A program made the position numbers and the translations under genes. A stretch of DNA of 64,000 bases. Source: Catenulispora sp. EB89. GTDB taxonomy: Bacteria; Actinomycetota; Actinomycetes; Streptomycetales; Catenulisporaceae. How positions within the stretch are numbered: the first letter of the stretch is position 1; every line of letters begins with the position of its first letter. This document shows positions 34,304-42,748 of this stretch, piece by piece. The notes below the pieces were generated by a model that searched no databases, was not told where the DNA came from, and worked only from the letters and a program-made list of their open reading frames with translations. The stretch lies in NCBI RefSeq assembly GCF_041261445.1, contig NZ_JBGCCU010000019.1, positions 62,001-126,000 of the forward strand, in the 5' to 3' direction.

Positions 34304-35149
34304 CTAATCCACAAGGCTCTGCGTTCCCACCACGATCGCCAGCGCCAGCCGCTCGGCGTCTGCGGTGCCGGGTTCGGCGGTGTAGGCCATGATCCGCAGG
34401 TCGTCCCCGGCGACGATGAGCGTGTCGCAGTCCAGCGCGATGCGGCCGACCGAGGGATGCTCCACGACCTTCTGCTTCGCCAGGTCGGCCGGCGGCGGCG
34501 GGGTGTCCCCGGCGTCCCACAGGTCCGCGAAGCGGGGGCTGTCGTCGGCGAGGTCGCGGACGAGCCGGCGCAGGCTCTGGTCGGCCGGGTAGCGGGAGGC
34601 GGTCAGGCGCAGGTCGGCGACCAGGCGTGCTTCGTGGTCGGCCTGTTCTCGGGGGGTGTGCACGGTGCGGTTCAGGCCGTGCAGGTTGCGCCAGATCGCG
34701 TTGCGTTCCAGGCCGTGCAGGTGTGAGGTCTCGCCCATGAGCGCGTCGTAGGGGGCGTTGGCCGTCAGAAGCGTCCAGGTGGCGTCGTAGACCACCACCG
34801 GCGTGTGGGACAGCCGGTCCAGCAGCCGCTGCACGCTCGGCGTGAGCCGGGAAGGGACCAGGTCGGGACCGGGCATCGCGTGCCCGGCCAGCCGGTACAG
34901 CACCTCGCGCTCGGCGTCCGGCAGCCGCAGCGCCTGCGCGAGCGCCTCGACCACCTGGACCGACGGCGCGGTGGCCCGCCCCTGCTCCAGTCGGGTGAGG
35001 TAGTCCGCCGAGATCCCGGCGAGCGCGGCCAGCTCCTCGCGCCGCAGCCCGACGGCCCGGCGTCGGCGCCCGGCCGGCATGCCGACCGCCTCGGGCGCGA
35101 CCCGGTCCCGCGAACGGCGCACCATCCGGCCGAACTCCGAGGACTCCAT
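34304..35149 (-). CDS. Helix-turn-helix regulator with MmyB-like ligand domain
   Basis: 281 residues. An XRE helix-turn-helix near the N-terminus (RRRAVGLRREELAALAGISADYLTRLEQGRATAPSVQVVEALAQAL) is followed by the MmyB-like domain (PVVVYDATWTLLTANAPYDALMGE, RNAIWRNLH, HPSVGRIALDCDTLIVAGDDLRIMAYTAEPGT). In actinomycetes such regulators commonly sit beside an oxidoreductase gene, as here with the divergent SDR gene, and some bind fatty-acid-like ligands. Confidence 0.9.
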   Translation of the reverse strand: MESSEFGRMVRRSRDRVAPEAVGMPAGRRRRAVGLRREELAALAGISADYLTRLEQGRATAPSVQVVEALAQALRLPDAEREVLYRLAGHAMPGPDLVPSRLTPSVQRLLDRLSHTPVVVYDATWTLLTANAPYDALMGETSHLHGLERNAIWRNLHGLNRTVHTPREQADHEARLVADLRLTASRYPADQSLRRLVRDLADDSPRFADLWDAGDTPPPPADLAKQKVVEHPSVGRIALDCDTLIVAGDDLRIMAYTAEPGTADAERLALAIVVGTQSLVD

Positions 35150-35302
35150 GCCTCCAGTCTCGGTGTGTGCGGCGTGATTGTCCTGGCCCTGGCAGTCCTA
35201 GGAAAACCGGACGGCTGGTTGGCCTGGGGGATCGGGCCGAGACTCGGGACGAGGCAAGACTCCCGAAGCAACCAGACCCCGAAGCGCCAAGAGGTAATCG
35301 AC

Positions 35303-36244
35303 ATGACCGCCACGGAACCCGGAACCGTCCTCATCACCGGCCCGACCCGGGGCCTGGGCCGCGCCACAACCCTGGCCCTGGCCTCCCGCCCCGACGGCGA
35401 ACGCCCGGACCTGCTCCTGGTGGGTCGGCCCGGAAGCGCCCTTGAGGACGTCGCGCAGGCGGCGCGCGCTCGCGGCGCGACCGTGCAGACGATCGGCTGC
35501 GACCTGTCGCGGCTCGCTGACGTGCGGAAAGCGGCTGCGGCGGCGCGCGAGTCGCTGTCCAGCGGAGCAGTTCGGCCGCTGCGCGCGCTGATCGCCAACG
35601 CCGGCGCGATGTCGGCCGACACCCGGCAGGCCTCCGCCGACGGCTACGAGCTCACGTTCGCGGTCGGGTACCTCGCGCACGCGCAGCTCATCGCCGACCT
35701 GCGCGACGTCCTGAGCGCTCCGGCGCGCGTCGTGATGCTCGGCTCGAACACGTATCACGCCAACATCTATCGGCGCCTGATGGGAGTGCCCGCAGCGGAC
35801 TGGCGCGATCCGGTGGAGATGGCGCGTCCCGCGACTGCCGAGACGAAGCCCGGTTTCAAGGCCGGCGGTGTGGCGTACTCCAACACCAAGCTCGCGATCC
35901 TTTACTACGCCCACGAACTTCAGCGTCAGGTGGCGCCGGGTGTGAACGTGGTCGTCTTCGAGCCCGGGTGGATGCCCGGCACCGATCTGGGCCGGGGGAT
36001 GCCGGCGGCGGCGCGGGCGATGGGGCGTGGGCTCGGGCATCTGCCTGGCGTTGCCACGCCTAAGCGCTCTGGGCCGGCGTTGGCCTCGGTGGCGCTCGAC
36101 GCGAAGTGGGGGCAGCTGCGTGACGGCGCGTTCGTCGTGCGGGACAAGGTGACCGAGGTGAAGCCGATCGCTCAGGATCGGGAGCGTGAGGGGCGGTTGT
36201 GGGAGGCGACTGAGCAGCTGCTGCTCGACAGCGCGCACGTTTGA
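35303..36244 (+). CDS. Short-chain dehydrogenase/reductase (SDR)
   Basis: 313 residues; ATG 35303 with AAGAGG upstream. NAD(P)-binding TGPTRGLGRAT, 'LIANAGA' and the catalytic tetrad around Tyr in AYSNTKLA (YxxxK becomes Y-S-N-T-K). It resembles the protochlorophyllide-reductase/retinol-dehydrogenase-like subgroup, with a C-terminal extension 'PGWMPGTDLGR'. Divergent from the MmyB-type regulator, its probable controller. A loose inverted repeat (CTGGTTG about 35213, CAACCAG about 35269) lies in the shared gap. Substrate unknown. Confidence 0.85.
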   Translation: MTATEPGTVLITGPTRGLGRATTLALASRPDGERPDLLLVGRPGSALEDVAQAARARGATVQTIGCDLSRLADVRKAAAAARESLSSGAVRPLRALIANAGAMSADTRQASADGYELTFAVGYLAHAQLIADLRDVLSAPARVVMLGSNTYHANIYRRLMGVPAADWRDPVEMARPATAETKPGFKAGGVAYSNTKLAILYYAHELQRQVAPGVNVVVFEPGWMPGTDLGRGMPAAARAMGRGLGHLPGVATPKRSGPALASVALDAKWGQLRDGAFVVRDKVTEVKPIAQDREREGRLWEATEQLLLDSAHV

Positions 36245-36272
36245 GCGCTACTGGCCACAACTGAGTGGATTG

Positions 36273-37328
36273 CTACTGGCCTGCGATCCGGTCGACCATG
36301 GTCTTCGCCCCCATGAGCCCGGCCGCGATCTGGTCGGCGCCGGGCTGGCCCAGCACGACCCCGGTGATCGTCGTCTGCTTGCCACCGACTGTGCGGACGG
36401 CCTGGAACGAGAAGCAGCCCCCTGCCGCGGCGTCCGATCCGGTCTTCACACCGACGAACCCGTCGCGGCCGAGCAGCGTGTCGGTGTTGGCCACGGTCCC
36501 GGCGACCGGCAGTGTCGCGCTCGGCATGGCGACGATGCCCGCGAACACCGGCAGGCTCATCGCCTGCTGGACGATCCGGACCTGGTCGGCGGCGGTCGAC
36601 ACCGTGCTCTGCGCGAAGCCGCTCGGGTCGGTGTAGCGCGTGTCGTTCATGCCGAGCGACTGCGCGGCGGCGTTCATCTTTGCGACGAACTGGTCCGTCG
36701 AGCCGGAGTCCCATGTGGCCAGCACCGCCGCGATGTTGTTCGCCGACGGCAGCAACAGCGCTTGCAGGGCCTGCCGTTCGGTCAGCTGCTCGCCGGCGGC
36801 TATCGACACGACCGACTGCCCGAGCGCGCGCCGGTGTGCGGTGTCGGCGACGTCGGACGCGGAGAGCGTGAGCGTCGGGCCGTCCTGGCCGGACAGCAGG
36901 GGGTGGTCGCGCAGGACGAGGTAGGCCGTCATCACCTTGGTGACGCTGGCGATCGGCGCGGCGTGCTGGTTCGGGCCGACCCGGATCTGCGACTGGCCGG
37001 ACTCGACGAACGCGGCTTGGCCGTGCGCGGGCCAGACCGTGCTGGGGAGCGCTTGGGCGTCGGCTTGGTCGGGGGCGCTTTGGTGCTCGGATGCCGTCGA
37101 AGAACCCGGAGCACCCGGAGCGCCCGAGGTGCCGGAGACATCCGAACCGCCGGAGCCGCCGGAGAAGAAGGAAGGCGGTGCGGAATGCGGCCTGCCTTGC
37201 GCGTCGTCGGCCGGGGCCGAACCGCAACCGGACATGCCGATCAGCGCCGCGCCGAGGACCCCGAGGGAGACAGCGATCGTGGATCGTTTGCGGGGCAACG
37301 CTTTTCGCGCTTGTTCGGAGGTAGCCAC
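36273..37328 (-). CDS. Serine D-Ala-D-Ala carboxypeptidase lipoprotein (S11/PBP5-type)
   Basis: 351 residues from GTG 37328; a TTG at 37340 is in frame but is part of the TTGACTG leader motif seen at other van genes. A lipobox signal (SLGVLGAALIGMSGC) makes it a membrane-anchored lipoprotein, followed by a Gly/Ser linker. The penicillin-binding motifs are all present: SxxK (SVTK), SxN (SAN) and KTG (VKTGSDAAAGGC). It would trim the terminal D-Ala from external stem pentapeptides, thereby removing glycopeptide targets, a VanY-like outcome with an unrelated beta-lactam-sensitive fold. The upstream VanR box (site D) links it to the resistance response. Confidence 0.88.
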   Translation of the reverse strand: MATSEQARKALPRKRSTIAVSLGVLGAALIGMSGCGSAPADDAQGRPHSAPPSFFSGGSGGSDVSGTSGAPGAPGSSTASEHQSAPDQADAQALPSTVWPAHGQAAFVESGQSQIRVGPNQHAAPIASVTKVMTAYLVLRDHPLLSGQDGPTLTLSASDVADTAHRRALGQSVVSIAAGEQLTERQALQALLLPSANNIAAVLATWDSGSTDQFVAKMNAAAQSLGMNDTRYTDPSGFAQSTVSTAADQVRIVQQAMSLPVFAGIVAMPSATLPVAGTVANTDTLLGRDGFVGVKTGSDAAAGGCFSFQAVRTVGGKQTTITGVVLGQPGADQIAAGLMGAKTMVDRIAGQ

Positions 37329-37351
37329 GCATTCAGTCAAGGAGACACGGC

Positions 37352-37394
37352 GTTACCAGCACGTATCCGGTTTTCGGTATGCCGGCGATATGCC
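37352..37394 (-). promoter_or_regulatory. VanR-box promoter, site D (D,D-carboxypeptidase)
   Basis: Read on the minus strand: CATATCG-CCGGCA-TACCGAAAA, then N5-ATACGTGCTGGTAAC, aligning without gaps with sites A and B. It ends 24 bases before the carboxypeptidase start codon, the same distance as in site A (vanK) and site B (vanH). Confidence 0.78.
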
Positions 37395-37403
37395 CCGGGT
37401 TAC

Positions 37404-37421
37404 AAGTTGTCTACACAACTT
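37404..37421. promoter_or_regulatory. Inverted repeat upstream of the phosphoesterase gene
   Basis: AAGTTGT-CTAC-ACAACTT is a perfect 7-bp inverted repeat, AT-rich against its surroundings. It sits 73 bases before the phosphoesterase start and next to VanR site D. It could be an operator for either gene. Confidence 0.5.
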
Positions 37422-37493
37422 TTCACTGGCGTGTCACACCTGATCTGCCGGGCTGAGGGCGGCGCGTCACAGCTGCGGGCCACTGTCCCAGGC

Positions 37494-39413
37494 ATGTCTT
37501 CCAAGCCCCAGGGCACCTTCCGCCGGACCCTCCGCTCCGGCGCGGTCGTCACCGCCGCCGTCGCCGCGCTCGGCGTGGGTGCCGACGCCGCCTTCTCCTT
37601 CTCCGCGCCCGCCGCCCCGGCCGGCGCCTCGACCACCGCCGACGCCTCGACGCTGACCCAGACCACCGCCGGCGCGGTCCAGCAGGGCGCCCCGGTCACC
37701 TTCGCCTACAGCGTGCCGGCGGCGAGTGTGAGCGCGAAGAACTGGATCGGGATCTACAAGCCGACCGACACGCCCGGGACGCAGAGCTCGACGAGCTGGC
37801 AGTACGTCACCACCGCCGCGGGCACGGCTACCTTCGACACCCACGCTCTGGCCGCCGGGGACTGGAAGGTCTACCTGTTCGCCAACGACGGCTACACCGT
37901 GCTGGCCGGGCCGCTCACCCTGGTCGTGACCCCGGCCGCGCCGCCGGTCGTGGTGCCGCCGCAGCCGGACACCGGCACCGGGCCGAACCTCATCCTCAAC
38001 AGCGGTGCCGAGCAGGGCGAGGGCACGCTGGACGGCGTCGACACCAACACGGTTCCGGGCTGGAAGGTCCAGGGCCTGCTGAACTCCGTCGCCTACGGCG
38101 CCACCGGCGGCGAGAGCGTCTCCGGCTACCCGACCCTGACCTCGCCCGGCCCGGTCGATCGCGGCCAGAACTTCTTCGCCGGCGGTGGCGGCGGCGTCAG
38201 CACCGGCACGCAGTACGCCGACGTGAAGGCCGCGGCCCGGCAGATCGACACCGGCAAGGTCACCTACAACCTGACCGCGTGGCTCGGCGGCTCCGGCAGC
38301 GTCGCGGACACCGCCGGCGTGGTGAGCACCTTCCTCGACGCGCACGGCCGCACCCTCGGCAGCGCCGCGCTCGCGCCGGTCACCCCGGCCATGCGGAACA
38401 ACGCCACCGGCCTGATCCCCGAGCAGTCGCTCGGCAGGATCCCGGCCGGGACGCGCTCGATCCGGACCGTGCTGACCGTCACCGGCAACCGCCCCACCGA
38501 CCGCACCGGCCACGGCCTCGGCTTCGCCGACGACCTCTCGCTGCGCATCTCGGCGCCGATCGCGGCCCCGGCCGCGCCCAAGCCGCCGGTGGCGAACGTC
38601 CCTGGCTACGACCACGTGTTCGTGGTGATGCTGGAGAACCAGGACTACAAGGGGATCGTCGGCAACACGGCGCAGGCCCCGTACATCAACAGCCTGATCC
38701 CCAAGGGCGCGAACCTCACCGGCGCGGTCGCCGAGACGCACCCCTCGGACCCGAACTACGTCGCGCTGGCCGGCGGCAGCCTGTTCGGCGTCACCGACAA
38801 CACGCCGTTCAGCAGCACCGTCAACGCCCAGCACATCGGCGACCTCGTCGACAACGACGGCGGCAGCTGGCGCGGCTACATGGAGAACGCGGCGCAGCCC
38901 TGCGACACCACGTCGCACGGCGCGTACGGCATCGACGACCTGCCGTTCTACTTCTTCAACGACGTCAAGAACAACCCGGTCAACTGCGCGGCGCACCTGC
39001 TGCCGCTGACGCAGATGGCCACCGACCTGAAGTCCACGGCCACCACCCCGACCTTCTCCTGGCTCAGCGCCGACGACTGCGACGACATGGAGGGCTGCGG
39101 CGTCAAGGCCGGCGACGACTGGCTCGGCAGGACCCTCCCGGCCATCTTCGACTCCCCGGCGTGGAAGACCCAGCGCTCGCTGCTGGTCATCACCTTCGAC
39201 GAGGACGCCGCCGACGGCCAGCAGCAGCTGCAGAACATCCCCACTCTGGTGCTGGGCTCGCAGGGCGTGAAGCCCGGCTCCACGACTGGCGAGCGTTACA
39301 CGCACTACAGCGTGCTGCGCACGATCGAGGCGGCGCTCGGGCTGCCGAGCCTGACGAAGAACGACCTGTACGCGCCGGCGATCGAGGGCATCTGGAGCCG
39401 CGAGGGGGAGTAG
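37494..39413 (+). CDS. Secreted phosphoesterase-family protein (acid phosphatase/PLC-like)
   Basis: 639 residues from ATG 37494. After a signal peptide comes a beta-sandwich domain with 'AKNWIGIYKPTDTPG..SSTSWQYVTTAAGTATF' (about residues 50-145), a Pro-rich linker, a second beta domain (about 155-350), and a C-terminal phosphoesterase domain (PF04185-like): 'YDHVFVVMLENQDYKGIVGN', 'THPSDPNYVALAGG', 'DDCDDMEGCG' and 'LLVITFDEDAADG'. The E-N and D/H residues fit the metal site of acid phosphatases and bacterial phospholipases C of this group. It probably releases phosphate from extracellular esters. Substrate is open. Confidence 0.85.
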   Translation: MSSKPQGTFRRTLRSGAVVTAAVAALGVGADAAFSFSAPAAPAGASTTADASTLTQTTAGAVQQGAPVTFAYSVPAASVSAKNWIGIYKPTDTPGTQSSTSWQYVTTAAGTATFDTHALAAGDWKVYLFANDGYTVLAGPLTLVVTPAAPPVVVPPQPDTGTGPNLILNSGAEQGEGTLDGVDTNTVPGWKVQGLLNSVAYGATGGESVSGYPTLTSPGPVDRGQNFFAGGGGGVSTGTQYADVKAAARQIDTGKVTYNLTAWLGGSGSVADTAGVVSTFLDAHGRTLGSAALAPVTPAMRNNATGLIPEQSLGRIPAGTRSIRTVLTVTGNRPTDRTGHGLGFADDLSLRISAPIAAPAAPKPPVANVPGYDHVFVVMLENQDYKGIVGNTAQAPYINSLIPKGANLTGAVAETHPSDPNYVALAGGSLFGVTDNTPFSSTVNAQHIGDLVDNDGGSWRGYMENAAQPCDTTSHGAYGIDDLPFYFFNDVKNNPVNCAAHLLPLTQMATDLKSTATTPTFSWLSADDCDDMEGCGVKAGDDWLGRTLPAIFDSPAWKTQRSLLVITFDEDAADGQQQLQNIPTLVLGSQGVKPGSTTGERYTHYSVLRTIEAALGLPSLTKNDLYAPAIEGIWSREGE

Positions 39414-39486
39414 GCGCCCGCGCCACCGATCGGGTTCCGCTGCTCCCTCTCAGATGAGACACAACCCCGCAAGCGACACGTCAAGG

Positions 39487-39502
39487 GTTCGGCAAGCCGA
39501 AC
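39487..39502. promoter_or_regulatory. Short inverted repeat before the DUF397 gene
   Basis: GTTCGG-CAAG-CCGAAC is perfect. It lies 56 bases before the DUF397 start and may be an operator or the terminator of the phosphoesterase gene. Confidence 0.35.
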
Positions 39503-39557
39503 TGCAACCTCGCGTGGAAATCCATCACCGCAGGGGTACTCACGGGAGGAGCGGGCC

Positions 39558-39773
39558 ATGAGCCCACAGTGTCAGGGTTGGATCAAGTCCAGCTTCAGCA
39601 ACAGCACGGCCAACTGCGTCGAGGTGCAGTTCGTCGTCGGGGAGGATGGCGCGGCCGAGGCGCGAGTCCGGAACAGCCGGGTGTCCGGTGGGCCGGAGTT
39701 GGTGTTCGACCGGGCTGAGTGGGAGGCGTTCGAGCTCGGGGTGTTCAATCACGAGTTCGAGATGCCCTGCTAG
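39558..39773 (+). CDS. DUF397-domain protein
   Basis: 71 residues with the full DUF397 pattern: WIKSSFSNSTANCVEVQFV, 'RNSRVSGGPELVFDRAEWEAFELGV'. In actinomycetes these small proteins usually pair with an XRE regulator (BldB/WhiJ-like systems controlling development or antibiotic production); no XRE partner is adjacent here, and an NB-ARC/TPR gene follows instead. GGGAGGAG upstream supports the ATG at 39558. Confidence 0.9.
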   Translation: MSPQCQGWIKSSFSNSTANCVEVQFVVGEDGAAEARVRNSRVSGGPELVFDRAEWEAFELGVFNHEFEMPC

Positions 39774-39925
39774 GCAGGACGACTGGTCGTGAGTCGGCGC
39801 GGTCCGTCATCGGGGATATCCCGACGGGCCGCGTCCGGCCGAGATCGGCTCTGGCTAATCGTAGAACCCTGATTATCCTGCAAGAGGGGCCCGTCGCAGC
39901 TCGACGGGCGCAGGAGGGGGGATCC

Positions 39926-42322
39926 GTGGCGCACGGAGGACCGAGCAATCCGGGTGCCGACGGGGTGTCCTCCTGGCTTTCGGGCACGGCCCGGGACGTG
40001 GTGCAGGCGCGCGACATCACCGGCGGCATCCACATCCATCCCGCGCATGATCCGGCGCATCAGGCCGGCAGCGCCGTGCCGCGGCCGCGCCAACTGCCCG
40101 CGGCGGTATCAGTGTTCGTGGGTCGCGAGCGGGAGTTCGGGCTCCTGCGGGGCTGGGCGCTGGCCGAGTCCGGGGCGAAGGGCATGCTCCTCATCGCCGG
40201 TACCGCCGGGGTCGGGAAGACGTCGCTGGCGGTCGGCTTCGCGCACCACGTCCGCGAGGAGTTCCCCGACGGCCAGCTGTTCGTGAACCTGCGCGGCTAC
40301 GACCCGGGAGCGCCGCTGGCGCCGGCCGCGGCGCTGGAGCGGTTCCTGCACGCGCTGGGCGTTCCGCCCGCGTCGATCCCGGCCGACCTGGAAGAGCGCG
40401 CCGAGCTCTACCGCACGCTGCTGGCCGACCGGCGCATCCTGATCGTCCTGGACAACGCCGTCACGGCCGGCCAGGTCCGTCCGCTGCTGCCCGGCGGCGC
40501 GGAGTGCCTGGTCCTGGTCACGACGCGAGGCAGGCTCTCCGGCCTGACCGCCCGCGAAGGCGCCCACCGCATGACCCTGGGCCTCCTGGACCGGGACGAG
40601 GCGGTCGCCCTGTTCGAAGCCACCACGACCACCTACCGCGAGCTTGACCCGCCGGAGCAGGTGGCCGAGCTGGTCGACCTGTGCGCGCGCCTCCCGCTGG
40701 CGCTGCGCATCGTCGCCGAGCGTGCCGCTGTCAGGCCCATGATGCCGCTGCGCGATCTGATCGCGGACCTGCGCAGCGAGTCGTCGCTGTGGAGCGCGCT
40801 GTCGGTGGAGGACAACGTTGACGCCGACGCGGTGCGATCGGTGTTCGCCTGGTCCTACCGCGCGCTGCCGGCGCCGGCGGCCAAGGCGTTTCGACGCCTG
40901 GGCCTGCATCCCGGTCCGGAGTTCGGGTCCGGAGTGGCGGCGGCGCTCGTCGGTGATGACGAGCGCCAGGCCCGAGGGCTCGTCGACTTGCTGGTGGGTG
41001 CGCACCTGCTGGAGCAGACCGGCCCCGACCGCTATCAGTTCCATGACTTGCTGCGTGCTTACGCCTTGAGCCAGGTTGCCAGCGACGAGAGCCCGGAGGA
41101 CCGGGCCGCGGCGTTGAAGCGTGCGATCGAGTGGTACCTGCACACCGCGTACGCGGCCGTCGCCGCGACGCAGTCCTTGGTCCCGTCGGTCGTCTTGGAG
41201 CCGCCGGATCCGCATCTCCGGATACCCGCCTTCGAATCCCCGGCGGAGGCCATGAGCTGGTACGCCTCCGAGCGGGCCAACCTGGCCACCGCCGTACGAA
41301 GCGCCGCCGACGCGGGGCTCCACACGCTCGCCTGGCAGCTGCCGGCCGTCCTCTTTCCTTTGCACGACGCGTACGGCGTGCTGAACGACTGGACGCAGAC
41401 GGCGCGTCAGGGGCTGGAAGCCGCCCGCGCCGACGGCGACGAGACCGGGCAGGCCGCGCTCCTGCACAGCCTCGGCGCGGCGTACCGGGCCGCGCGGGAT
41501 CTGGAGCGGGCCGAAGCGAGCTACGGCGAGGCGCTTGCGCTGTATACGTCGGTCGGGGACTGGAGCGGCGTCCTGCGCACGGCGAACGCCCTGGGCCTGT
41601 GCCACTTGCGCCGCCGTGATCTGGAACCGGCCATCGCCATGTTCGAGAAGACCCTCGCCCTGGCCGAGCAACACGGCGACCTCGCTTGGTACGGGGTGGC
41701 CCACGACAACCTCGCCACCGTCTATGACGGGATGGGACTGCCTCAGCAGGCGATGGAGCATGCCGAGAAGGCGCTGGAGCACTACCGCGCGGCCGATGCC
41801 GACGCTTACACGCACATCGATCCGTATCTCGCGCTGGCGCGGACCAGCCGCGAGGCGGGCGACCTCGTCCAGGCCGGAGCACATCTGGCCGCCGCGAACG
41901 CGATCATGAAGTCCGGGATCGTCTTCCAGACGCTGACCTATGCCATCCTGCGTGAACACGCCGATCAGGAACTCGCGGCCGGCCGCTACGAACAGGCGCT
42001 GGAAGACAACTCACGATCGGCGGCCTTGGCGCGGGACCTCGGGGACCGTTTGCGCGAAGTGTTCGCCATCGACGCCGTGGGCGAGGCCCTGCTGGCGCTG
42101 GGGCGTCCCGAAGAAGCCATCGACTTCCATCGGACGGCGATCACCGCCGGCTCGCCTCACCTGCTCAACGGTTTCGAGCGAGCGGTGGTCCTGCGGCACC
42201 TCGCCGCCGCGTTGGAACGGACCGGACAGGTGGAGCAGGCGCGAAGTGCGCGTGAAGAGGCGGTGACGTTGCTGGAGGAGTTCACAGATCCCCGTGCCCG
42301 GGCGCTGCGTGATGCGTTGTAG
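39926..42322 (+). CDS. AfsR-like NB-ARC / TPR STAND protein
   Basis: 798 residues from GTG 39926, preceded by AGGAGGGGGG. A short N-terminus with the 'DVVQARDITGGIHIH' motif typical of actinomycete STAND proteins leads into an NB-ARC ATPase: Walker A GTAGVGKTS, Walker B RRILIVLDN, 'VLVTTRGRLSGL' and 'LPLALRIVAERA', then a winged-helix-like region with 'RYQFHDLLRAYA'. From about residue 480 there are TPR repeats. The AfsR DNA-binding SARP domain is missing, so it is more likely a signal-integrating scaffold than a transcription factor. Such proteins respond to unknown ligands by ATP-driven oligomerisation. Confidence 0.88.
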   Translation: MAHGGPSNPGADGVSSWLSGTARDVVQARDITGGIHIHPAHDPAHQAGSAVPRPRQLPAAVSVFVGREREFGLLRGWALAESGAKGMLLIAGTAGVGKTSLAVGFAHHVREEFPDGQLFVNLRGYDPGAPLAPAAALERFLHALGVPPASIPADLEERAELYRTLLADRRILIVLDNAVTAGQVRPLLPGGAECLVLVTTRGRLSGLTAREGAHRMTLGLLDRDEAVALFEATTTTYRELDPPEQVAELVDLCARLPLALRIVAERAAVRPMMPLRDLIADLRSESSLWSALSVEDNVDADAVRSVFAWSYRALPAPAAKAFRRLGLHPGPEFGSGVAAALVGDDERQARGLVDLLVGAHLLEQTGPDRYQFHDLLRAYALSQVASDESPEDRAAALKRAIEWYLHTAYAAVAATQSLVPSVVLEPPDPHLRIPAFESPAEAMSWYASERANLATAVRSAADAGLHTLAWQLPAVLFPLHDAYGVLNDWTQTARQGLEAARADGDETGQAALLHSLGAAYRAARDLERAEASYGEALALYTSVGDWSGVLRTANALGLCHLRRRDLEPAIAMFEKTLALAEQHGDLAWYGVAHDNLATVYDGMGLPQQAMEHAEKALEHYRAADADAYTHIDPYLALARTSREAGDLVQAGAHLAAANAIMKSGIVFQTLTYAILREHADQELAAGRYEQALEDNSRSAALARDLGDRLREVFAIDAVGEALLALGRPEEAIDFHRTAITAGSPHLLNGFERAVVLRHLAAALERTGQVEQARSAREEAVTLLEEFTDPRARALRDAL

Positions 42323-42383
42323 TTGAGGTCACGCGATATCGTGTCCGGACATCGACCTGGGAACGATCATGGGAGGCAGGCCT

Positions 42384-42605
42384 GTGGGACAGCATCGGAA
42401 AGCGCCGGAGGACGTGGAGAAGGTGTTCCAGTTGTTCGATCTGGACGGCGACGGCATGATCACGGCCGAGGAGCTGAAGAACGCGCTCGCCGAGCTCGGT
42501 GAGGACGTCACCGTCGAGGACGCCGCCGAGCGGATCAGCACCGGTGACACCGACAACGACGGGACGCTCAGCCTGGCCGAGTTCCAGGCCATGATGGCGG
42601 GCTGA
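42384..42605 (+). CDS. Small EF-hand calcium-binding protein
   Basis: 73 residues from GTG 42384, chosen because GGGAGG (42371-42376) lies 7 bases upstream; the ATG at 42369 would overlap that site. Two EF-hands are complete: DLDGDGMITAEE and DTDNDGTLSLAE, each with acidic residues at loop positions 1, 3, 5 and 12. Calmodulin-like proteins of this size (CabD/calerythrin-type) occur in streptomycetes as calcium buffers or sensors. It lies 60 bases after the STAND gene and may be co-transcribed. Confidence 0.9.
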   Translation: MGQHRKAPEDVEKVFQLFDLDGDGMITAEELKNALAELGEDVTVEDAAERISTGDTDNDGTLSLAEFQAMMAG

Positions 42606-42660
42606 AGCGGCGTAGAAGCGCCGGGCCGGGGAATCGGCCGGGCTGGGAAGAAGCAGAAGA

Positions 42661-42702
42661 CCTGTCGGTCGCGCGCAACGGGAGGCGCGCGCGGCCGACA
42701 GG
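42661..42702. terminator. Bidirectional terminator between convergent genes
   Basis: A 16-bp stem (42661-42676 with 42687-42702, one G-U pair) closes a 10-base loop, in the gap between the EF-hand gene (+) and the S33 hydrolase gene (-). Confidence 0.75.
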
Positions 42703-42748
42703 ACTGCAGCAAGCAGGACTGTAGTAAGACTGCGTCGATAGGGCCGAG

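Noticed and set aside
37420-37445. PhoP box before the phosphoesterase gene
   Set aside because: TTCACTGGCGTGTCACACC loosely resembles 11-base PhoP repeats, but the match is too poor to claim.
36186-37493. Continuous upstream extension of the phosphoesterase reading frame
   Set aside because: It runs antisense through the carboxypeptidase gene with its three penicillin-binding motifs; the signal peptide starts at 37494.
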